Origin: Prunus persica
Lineage: Eukaryota; Streptophyta; Magnoliopsida; Rosales; Rosaceae
Assembly (NCBI RefSeq): GCF_000346465.2
Contig: NC_034012.1
Span: 24,065,083-24,129,082, forward strand
Length of the DNA stretch: 64,000 nucleotides
Reading direction: 5' to 3'
The notes under the pieces are model-generated. The model ran no database searches. It had not been told where the DNA came from and saw nothing but the letters and a program-made list of their open reading frames with translations. Positions 55,634 through 64,000 of the stretch are shown piece by piece (within the stretch, counting starts at the first letter, position 1; each line of letters begins with the position of its first letter). A program made the translations under genes and the position numbers.

Positions 55634-57980
55634 TTATCTAATACCTGTGAAAATTCTGATAGAGGTGTTGGAACAACTTTCGTAGTAGGAACACATTGAA
55701 TCAACACTGCTTGAATGTTGCAACTCTATTTTTTGAGTTCTTCTCTTCTTTGTCAGCTTCTCCAAAGCACTTTTTGGCCTTTTAGAACTACCAACAACTC
55801 TTTCTTTAATTTTGATTCCTCTAACTTTAATAATATCATCATCAACATTAATACACTCATTTAACTCAGATCTACTATTAATTACTGGTGAGATCACTTC
55901 AGACGTTTCTTGACTTGATTTTTCTTTCAAACATGCATCTACCTCGTCAAAAGTCTGGTTCAATCGTCGTATAACAATTTCATATTCCTTACCACACCCT
56001 GCTGCCCTTGTTGCTAATTGAGTATGCAATCGACACAACTCTCTATAATATCTTACAATTTCTACCTTAGGGTCATTTGTACTTGAAGAGGAATTAATTT
56101 TTGCACTCATAGCCTTCACATTTTTTGTCCATCTCTTCAAGATGTACTGAGCTGGGATACTTTTAACATTTCTTGTAGAAAGAACCTTCAAGGCATGTGC
56201 ACATAAGATTCCTGCAAACTCGAACTTCTTACAACTACACAAAGTTACATTATTTGTTGAGTCAAATGTAACTGTATGTTGCCAATTCTTTCCATACGGG
56301 ATAACTTCATACTTGTTGATTGTTCCCATCTCATCATTGAAGTGCAAAGCACAATCATAAGCCTTACAGAGCTCATCTTGAAACACTTTAAACACTTTCG
56401 GTGTATACACATTTGCTGCATGCTTCAATATCTCCACTGGAAATGACAATGTTAGGGAACTTTGAATTGCTTTAAATTTAGCTTTCAACTCTTCGTAACG
56501 ATGATCTTCAACCAACCTTTGGTAGTGTTGAAAAAATCTGAGCAAGTCATATTTGTAACTAACATATTTTTTTATACAACTATTCATGCTTTCACTCTGC
56601 TAGGTAGTAGTAATATCTGCACAAAAAGTTTGTCGCCCATAAACTAAAGCCCATTTCTCCCTTATTTTAAACAAGCGACTCAACCAATCATTGGCCACGA
56701 GTGTATATTTTTCAAGCATACTATTCCAAGAATTTAGAAAATCATCTTCATCCTCATAATCATATATGCAACTACTAAAATCTTTGCTAAAATCTTTGAA
56801 CTTTTCAAAAACACCGCTAAGGTGTTTGGCTGCATTATGATAGATGTGCCAAATACATAAACGATGAGATGCTTCTGGCCATTTTAAAGCTAATGCTGCA
56901 GACATTACTGCATCTTGGTCTGTAAGAATGCTCTTTGGCTTTTTTCCAGACATAGCCTTCACAAAAGTATCAAACAACCATGTAAAAGTTTGAATTGTCT
57001 CATCATATAATAATGATGCACCAAATATAATAGTTTGCTTATGGTGGTTGACACCAGCAAACATTGCAAAAGGTCTTCCTTCTTTATTTTTTCCATAGGT
57101 AGTATCAAAACATACTACATCACTAAAATAATCATAATCTACCATCATCCTCGCATCAGCCCGAAAAATATTAGAGATCAAATCATCTTCATCCACTTGT
57201 ATAGCATAAAAAAAAATTAGGATCATTCCATTGCATTTGTTGCAGATACTCTAACACACCACATGTATTTCCTAACTTCATTTCTCTTGTTCGTTTTGAA
57301 TGTAAGTAGTTCTTGTAATCATCAGGAATAAATCCAAGACTTTCTTGACCACCAGCTTGTCTACTTAAAAATTCAAGAGCTGCTTTGGGAGCAATTCCTG
57401 AATTATCAGCCATATCAACTTCAGGTATTTGTGCAAGAGTGATCTTCCTACGAGACCTAAACAAATGAGTCTTAGACGAACTTGTAGTCACATGGTTATG
57501 CTTAGAAACAAATTCTATGACACGATACTTCTCATTCAAATGACAACTAATTTTCATCCTTGCTAAGCATCCACATATTGTCTCAGCACGATCATATTTC
57601 ACATTGCAAACACACTTATCAATTTCACGCTTACCTTTAGTGAAGCAAACAAAAAGCCTGTGTCTCAACTGGCCACTTTTGAATTTGTGACAGCTACTTC
57701 TTCTAATACTAAAACCAATATTGTATGCATATGCATGTAAAATTTAAATGCCAAGTCTTCTGTCTCAAACTCCATCCCAATCACAGGAATTCGTTGTTTT
57801 CGAATGCTTAAATGAACCAAATCTATTTTTTTCATTACCTTTCATAGCTTGTGATGACTTTTCGTTGCTTTCACCTTCTGAAATATTCAAGCCAAGGCTT
57901 GTTTCACCTTCTCCATCTTCCATGCAATTATTATCCATATTCATATCCTTCGAAAATTGAATCAAACAAAATTTATACAT
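55634..57980 (-). pseudogene. FAR1-type MULE transposase, nearly intact
   Basis: Leader: acidic MNMDNNCMEDGEGETSLGLN from 57941. FAR1 DNA-binding domain: IPVIGMEFETEDLAFKFY, then after a frame change YNIGFSIRRSSCHKFKSGQL and RHRLFVCFTKGKREIDKCVC. MULE core in 56600-57226: DVVCFDTTYGKN (first D), PKSILTDQDAVMSAAL (second D), ASHRLCIWHIYHNAAKHL. SWIM zinc finger in 55634-56587: VTLCSCKKFEFAGILCAHAL. Breaks: a frame change near 57715, a 1-nt shift at a T run (about 57210-57218) between WNDPNFF and YAIQVDEDD, and an in-frame TAG at 56600-56602 before SESMNSCIKKY. The two segments flanking the TAG are in one frame. A host FAR1-related gene is less likely, given the flanking inverted repeats. Confidence 0.87.
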
Positions 57981-58399
57981 CTAAAATATTTTTCATAACA
58001 ATAAAAAATTTCAATTAATTCAATAAAAATTAAACAGAGCTAAGTACTATACAATCATATGTTCATATTCATATCCTTCAAAAATTGAATCAAACAAAAT
58101 TTTTACATCTAAAATATCTTCCATAACAATAAAAAATTACAATTAATTCAATAAAAATTAAACAGAGCTAAGTACTGTACAATCATACGTTCATATTAGT
58201 TAATGATGAAACTAGAAAATGGACGTAGATGAAAACCAAAGTATCGAGCTCCAATCCCTTATATTTAATATCAGAAAAAGTAAACCAAAACACGCAAACT
58301 ATCAGAAAATTTGTGAAAAGAAAAATCAATATATTTTATATTACTTGTTATTGTAGATAAAAATGAAGAGTCATCACAAGATTGAAACCAAATGAATTT

Positions 58400-58852
58400 A
58401 ATTCAAATGAATTGCATATTGGGTATATGATTATCACAAGTTATATGTTTATAAGTTTTTCATACAATGCTAAAAAACCAGCAATCAAAAAGCAAAAGAA
58501 GAAAACATGAAGAGCATAGCGTGTTTACCTGATGAACCAGTAGCCAACGAACGAACTAGAAGAACAACCATACGCAGGGGCTGAGTTTCTTAGAGCGAAA
58601 AAGATGAAGTGGTTGAGTTTTTCAGTGCAGAGAAGATGTAGGGGTTGAAGTGTAGCGTCGAAGATGAAACGGTCAGCAAAGTGTTTTTGTCAAACGTGTA
58701 TTCAAATATAATATATTTTAATTCTTTTAATTAAAGAAAAAAATGTTAAAAGAGAGTTAACAGAGTTAAACTCCTGCTAAGTTATGTGCCACATGTCACA
58801 AAATTAAGGAGGAAACATGAGGGCACAGGGACTTTGGTAATAGGAAAATTGG
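58400..58852. repeat. Mutator right terminal inverted repeat
   Basis: Inverted copy of 52988-53440, ending ACTTTGGTAATAGGAAAATT. Confidence 0.82.
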
Positions 58853-58943
58853 ACTCCTCTCTCTTCGCTGTCTCTCTCTCTCTCTCTCTAACATGAGGGC
58901 ACAGGGACTTTGGTAACAGGAAAATTGGACTCCTCTCTCTTCG

Positions 58944-58994
<51 letters not shown>

Positions 58995-58997
58995 AGT
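58814..58997. repeat. 76-bp tandem copy of the Mutator end plus (CT)n tract
   Basis: AACATGAGGGCACAGGGACT...CGCTGTCTCTCT occurs at 58814 and again at 58890. Each copy ends in a CT run, the second about 45 bp long. The outermost Mutator terminus is therefore present twice. Confidence 0.85.
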
Positions 58998-59139
58998 TCT
59001 CTTCCTCTCCCAGCACTCTCTGTCAGTCGCTCCGCGAAACCCATCTCATCCTCTCATCTATCTCTTCTGAATCGCGAAACCCCCCCTCGACCCCATCTTC
59101 TAGGTCTGTCTTCCGAATCGCCTAAGGTCGCAACTGCTT

Positions 59140-61560
59140 GCAACCTCGAAACTTAACTCCATCATTGTTGATTGCTTTGGTTTCCTGCATTTAGTCTTCA
59201 TGGTTATTTTCTTAATCTCTATGGGTTTCGCTAAAATTGGTTTTATTTTGATTGATATGGGTGTGGTTTGAATTTTCATGCTCATTCATATTAGTTTTTA
59301 CCAAATGGGTTTAGATTGCTCTAGATATGTGAATCTTGAAACTTGGGGTTTTCCATTTGATGTGGTAGATTTGTATTGTCTAATTCTGATGATTCCTTGT
59401 TTCAAACCGTGAATGAGTTTGTTCTTTGTCGAGTGATTCTTGCATTTGATTTGGGATTTTCTTGTTTACTGTTGTTGTTATTCATGTTGTATTGCTGTTG
59501 TATTGATGTTGTATTGCTTGTCTATTGTGGTCTTATTCCCGTTTTATTGTGGTTTGAATGATGTTGGTGATTTATGCAATTGAATTCTGTGTTTCTTTGT
59601 TGTTTTCTTTCATCCAAAGAAGGAAAATTGTAGGTGTTCATTTATAGTCTCTACATTAGGCACATAAATCTTTATAGTGTGCTTTGCAATTGCAGTAACT
59701 TTTTTATGTCTCTAATTTGTACACAGATAGCCATTTATGCTACTATATAGGCAGAGTCCATAATCGTTCTTTTGATGTTCCATTTGTATTGTATTTCATA
59801 TGTTCTCTTTTTGTTACATAGATGTATATTAGTATGGTGATGAGTAGATTTTAGGAGGCACTGATGCAGTTGGGCTAGTTCTTTTAGCATTTTACCACAA
59901 ACCCTATATCAAGTTGATCTCGGGGGCATGAAATCCCTTTGACACTTGGGTGGTGTTCGGTTTCTGGATTGATGTACATCCAAATTTGGTAAAATTGAAT
60001 TTAGATAAGAGTGGAGTGTGGAGAGAGTTCGAGAGTAGATAAGAAACTGAAATTTGGTAAAGAGTGCAATTGGTATTATTTCACATTTCAGGGGATTGAT
60101 AGTTGATGGGAATACCCATTTCATTATGAAGTTTAATCCAATAAATCAAACATTGTCTTATAGATAGCATTATAAATGAAAGTGATGTATCAAATGAGAT
60201 TTCTGGCATTTTTGATCAAACCTTATGGACAGAAAATATAAGAGGATGAAATAGGATCAACAGGTTATGGTAACTAGAAGGAATTTGTCTTTTTTTTGTC
60301 ATGGCACACATTGGTGAATATACAACTTATGTATTGCATATCAGGTGTCTATTGCTTCTCTCTTGTACTGTTATCACTGATATACCTCTTGCCTTTTGCT
60401 TTGATCTGCCTTTGTATTGTGTGTTTAGTGCTTTGTTCTTGTGTATATACATATATTTCAATGGCTTAAAATTATTCGTTTCAGTAATGTAGGTATCAAA
60501 TTTTGGTATGTAATGATCAAATCACATTCATGGCCAGATGTACACTTCACAATCATGAAGTTGTATTTTCCAATTCTTAATGCTCAGACCCGACATGGGC
60601 ATGGACATTGACAACAAACCACAAGCAACCTCTTAGTGCCAGAAAATTGCACCTTAAATTCAAAGTGAATGCTATATGTCAGACAATGGCAACTAAAGAA
60701 CGACCCATCCGACTACTATCTGTCCTCATATGCATACTATCAACTACATCATTTTTCAGTCCTCTATCTTCTATACTTACGAGTAAGAGAGCTAGTTTGG
60801 AAGGTGTTACCTCACAATTGTACTTCATAAAAATTTGGACATCATCATCATCCTCAATCTTTATGTGCTTCAACTCCTTCGAAACTACCAAAACTGAGAA
60901 CTTTAAGCAGACCTTGTCTTCCCTGTTGTTTGTATTACCAATCTTATGCACACGATCCAATAGTTCAGCAAATGTGATGGTCCGTGGTACTTTTATACCT
61001 TTAGAGTCATCCCCTTCGTATTTGCACATCTTCTTTGAGGTTACCAATTTTCCAATGTAGCAACCAGATAACAATTGTCTCCATTTCTGACCATGACAAA
61101 ACAACATTTCATTAACACATGAAGGCATGAGCAAATCACTACAATAAAACCAAAATAACCAAACAATACAAGATCAATACAATGATGAGAAAACAGCAAT
61201 ACAACGACAATAAAACAGCAATAAAATAGCAATACAACGACAATACACCAGCAATACAACATCAATAACAACATCAATAAATCAGCAATAAACAAAGAAT
61301 CATCATAATCATACAAAAAAAATCTACTATATCAAATAGAAAATCCCAAGTTTCAAAATTCACATATCCAGAGCAATCTAAATCCATTTGGTAAAAACCT
61401 ATATGTATGAGCGTGAAGATTCAAAAACACATAATCCAGAGCAATCAAAATAAAACAAATTTCAAAGAAATCCATAGAGATTAAGAAAATGACCATCAAC
61501 ACTAAATGCAGGAAACCAAAGTAATTAATAATGAGAAACCTAAAAGACAACCTATTAGAG
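59140..61560. mobile_element. MuDR-like Mutator element with long inverted repeats
   Basis: Sequence at 59160-59560 is matched in reverse at about 61170-61545: CCATTTGATGTGGTAGATTT versus AAATCTACTATATCAAATAG, AAACTTGGGGTTTTCCATTT versus AAATAGAAAATCCCAAGTTT, and GGTTTCCTGCATTTAGT versus ACTAAATGCAGGAAACC. Both arms include a TTGTATTGCTG-type short tandem repeat. A MuDR-type frame lies inside (60679-61134, -). Ends and target duplication not fixed. Confidence 0.7.
60679..61134 (-). pseudogene. MuDR transposase N-terminal (PB1-like) fragment
   Basis: A 151-codon frame with GDDSKGIKVPRTITFAELLD, RVHKIGNTNNREDKVCLKFS and IEDDDDVQIFMKYN. This is the N-terminal region seen in plant MuDR-type transposases (a domain that opens with T-FAEL---VH and ends with DDDV--F). 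It stops at IV with no catalytic domain behind it. It is open but clearly partial, so called a pseudogene. Confidence 0.6.
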
Positions 61561-62560
61561 GTCGGTGATGGAGTTGAGCTTCTGACAGGACCCAACCGGA
61601 ATTCTCCCTCGAAACTTGTGTCTAATCCTGTTACATATTTCGGCACTCGAACGATGCCGGACCCACTACTAACTTTACACTTCTCACTCATAAATTAAGA
61701 AGAAAAAAAGAGGGTCAAGACTTCTACTGAAATTTCGGCAGAGTCTTCCCTGTAAAATGGACTTTTCCCAAATTAACACCTGCAAATAACGACAATATAA
61801 TAATCCCAACTGGCAACATACATAAGATAAGGCACACACAAATTTCACAAGGCCTCCGGACTCAAATTCAGTCATAAGTGGGAAATATCAGAGCAACTAT
61901 TGTGGTTAAATTTACAAAGTTAGTTTCCAAATAAACAACGAAAACAGAAAATGAAGTTTCCTACTAGATAGCTATGAGGACTTAACCAACGCCAGAGTAG
62001 CTTACGTGGTCGTCCAAACTCTAAGCTATCTACTTCCTGGGGACGCAAAACAGTAAAAGCGTGAGTGGACAAAAAGAAATTTTTGCTTGAAAGTAATTAT
62101 ACAGAACATACTAACCCCTCTGTCTTCGCAAACCTTTGAAATTTTACTAAAACACAAGCAAATTTATGTACAAGAACAAAATATAATAAATACACATGTA
62201 GGTAAAACGATCTCGGAAATAATTGGAAAGTAAAGTTTCAATTAATACAATCTGGTATTTCAAACAACATTTAAATCCAAAATACCGAGTAACTCAAAAA
62301 TATAATTCAACAAAAATCAAGTTTTAAACCATTCTTTGAATTTAATAAGTCAAGCAAGCTCAAAATACAATTCAACTGAAATTCAGTCTCAATCCAATTC
62401 ATACAAAAACTCTCCATCCAAGTATACTTATAGGGAAAACTGGCCAACCCTATGTAGTATATTGATAGGGTGGCAGGGAAAAAGCCTGGCCGGACACCCA
62501 CATAAGCAGGTACAGGTAATTCATTGGCCGAACACCTACAGAATAACTAATAATAGCTGA
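61561..62560 (-). mobile_element. Gypsy-type LTR fragment (probable)
   Basis: Noncoding stretch with GGGTCAAGACTTCTACTGAA followed by TTTCGGCAGAGTCTTCCC near 61710-61750 and TTTCGGCACTCGAACGATGC near 61650. These words are frequent in gypsy-type LTR elements of woody Rosaceae. No ends found, and strand is a guess. Confidence 0.4.
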
Positions 62561-64000
62561 GAAGTGCATCATTTATGTCCCTAAAATATACCCTTAGAGC
62601 TTATTTATTTTGGTCTACTATATTTTTAATTTGTCAAATAAAGTTTAATATTATTTTGCATTGACTTTGGCTAATTTTATGCAGGCAAATAATATTGGAA
62701 TTATGTGGGCAGCTTACTGGAGTGCAAAAGAGATGAAGTAAAAGAGAAAACTAAGCTAATTGATTGGAGACTCATCACGTGCTAAGTAAGAGACCATGAC
62801 TTATCAAAAGAGGAAGCTGACGTGCATGCATACAAAGCACAATCTCAAGAGTCTCAATCCAGAAACAAATCCACATATACCTATGTAATATGTATGTCCA
62901 TATATATATATGTGTGTGTAAATACACCAACCCCTCACCATCATCATGTGTCAGGGGAAAACAAACCAATCCAAGGATCATTAAACTAGACCACATGGAG
63001 GAATCCTTAACAACCACGTGGCCAAGGATGAGCCGTCCAATTTGGAGACTAACTCTACCAGCACTTACAACCTAATCCTCAAGACTTGTACGCATGTGAC
63101 AAGTTCTACGCACGCAGACTACCCAGTCAAGGGTCTACATATCCACTGCTTCCGGCAATTACATGCTGAAGGTGGTTGCCAAAACTCTCAATTATAGAAC
63201 CTAAGCCTTGGATACGTGTCGCCATCATGGGGAATTGCAAAAAGTCACACATCGAAACTTTGTGCAAACTCCCACTTCACTTCACTATAAAAGAGGAACA
63301 GTGCCTTAGTTAAAAAAGGTAATTACTTTTCACATGTACTGTTATTCTGTCAAAATTACTGTGTACCACACTTGCTAACTAAAGCATCGGAGAGCCTTTG
63401 GCAGGTAACCCACCGGTACCCAAAGCTTGACGACTGCTTCTTCCGTCTTTCTTTTGCAAGATTGATTTGTGGCCGAAGACCCATCCTTGCTGAAGGCCCA
63501 GAAACCCCAAGTCCTACTAAGGACTCCACATTTCTTTTATCAAAGTTGATACCTGATTTTGAGCATCAACAATATAAATAGTGTGGCTTAGAAAGTTCTA
63601 AGGACTTACGACCTGATGCTCCTAAGGCCAAGAAGGCCAAATTAACTTAATCATATATTTGATAAAGTGGAATGGTGTGATTGAAGAGATGATACTTCCA
63701 AGCTTTCAAGTTAGGTTGGAAGCCAAGTTCAAGTCCAGATGGAAACCAACCCCAAGTTGGGACTTAAATCCCAAGTCCAAGTCGGAGTTTACACTCCAAG
63801 TCGGGATGGAAACTAAAGTCCAAATAGTGGTGGTAGCAAAACTCCAAGTCCAGGTAGAGAGCGAATTACAAATGGGCATCAGACCAAAAGATCGAAACAC
63901 CTGAACACCTAGCCGGACTGTATGGAAAAAATCGTAAAAGACCCGTTCATGACTTAAAAAGTCAACAAACTAACACCAAACCAAATTGATCGGTTCCATT
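62561..64000 (+). mobile_element. Gypsy-type LTR and start of interior, running off the window
   Basis: A promoter-like CACTATAAAAGAGG near 63285 is followed by a leader with AAAGCATCGGAGAGCCTTTGGC and CAGGTAACCCACCGGTACCC (63381-63422), resembling the LTR motif near 16745. After 63540 the sequence contains an imperfect CCAAGTC-rich repeat (about 63715-63860). No coding frame before the window ends. Confidence 0.5.

Larger units (their letters stand above)
52988..58852 (-). mobile_element. FAR1-type Mutator element (5.9 kb)
   Basis: Left arm 52988 to about 53440 and right arm about 58400-58852 are inverted copies over about 400 bp, with phrases such as TTACCAAAGTCCCTGTG, GTGACATGTGGCACATAAC, TTGGCTACTGGTTCATCA and TTTTTGATTGCTGG in matching order. 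Between them, on -, is a transposase of the FAR1/FHY3-related MULE type (57980 to 55634). On + are fragments of host genes (54393-54620 and about 54665-54900). The flanking duplication is hidden in CT-rich sequence. Probably once autonomous. Confidence 0.87.

Noticed and set aside
55634..57980. Host FAR1-related transcription factor gene
   Set aside because: The transposase lies between about 400-bp inverted repeats and has frame breaks, so a Mutator element fits better. Domestication cannot be fully excluded without expression data.
58796..59125. Ser/Leu-rich and Glu/Arg-rich frames
   Set aside because: Caused by the (CT)n tract and the tandem Mutator end.
60608..61060. 150-codon plus-strand frame opposite the MuDR fragment
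   Set aside because: It is the shadow of the minus-strand frame, which has the recognisable domain.

Overview
This is plant nuclear DNA, probably from a woody eudicot; several LTR and MITE sequences look Rosaceae-like, but that placement is inference. Evidence for a plant nucleus: spliced host genes with GT-AG introns, a nuclear copy of mitochondrial rps10, a PPR relic, and plant transposons (Copia, gypsy-type LTRs, L1-type LINE, hAT, Mutator, PIF/Harbinger, Helitron). Nothing prokaryotic is present.

Layout. 1-4136: last six exons of a diacylglycerol kinase gene on +, running in from outside the window. 4263-9840: an almost complete L1-type LINE on -, lying antisense 126 bp past the DGK stop. 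9900-12280: LTR fragments and a 637-bp solo LTR. 12284-13990: nuclear rps10 on -, with a 5'UTR intron. 14000-23000: repeats only (tandem duplication, MITEs, a Helitron between two 113-bp direct repeats, a hAT element, a decayed Copia on -), then a PPR gene relic. 23999-30896: a complete 13-exon gene for an RCC1-repeat protein on -, whose reading frame stays open across all splice junctions (412 residues). One intron holds a LINE relic and a solo LTR.

From 31 kb to the end I find no intact host gene. This half is layered transposons: nested hATs (31634-32780), a Mutator element with a perfect 9-bp target duplication (35772-37068), a Copia element with matching GAATA flanks (40061-45927) split by a younger 1.5-kb LTR element with apparently identical LTRs and one ORF of its own (42523-44028), a 51-bp minisatellite with a MITE inside it (47145-48860), a PIF/Harbinger relic (49225-51005), a second Helitron copy (51957-52232), a 5.9-kb FAR1-type Mutator element with about 400-bp inverted repeats and captured host exons (52988-58852), a second Mutator-like element (59140-61560) and gypsy-type LTR material to the end.

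How it fits together. The host genes are unrelated housekeeping or organellar functions: lipid signalling, mitochondrial translation, and an RCC1 protein with a mitochondrial-like N-terminus. They do not form a pathway. The strongest candidates for something undescribed are the young single-ORF LTR element, the FAR1-type Mutator element with its cargo, and the Helitron placed exactly at the junction of a 113-bp duplication.
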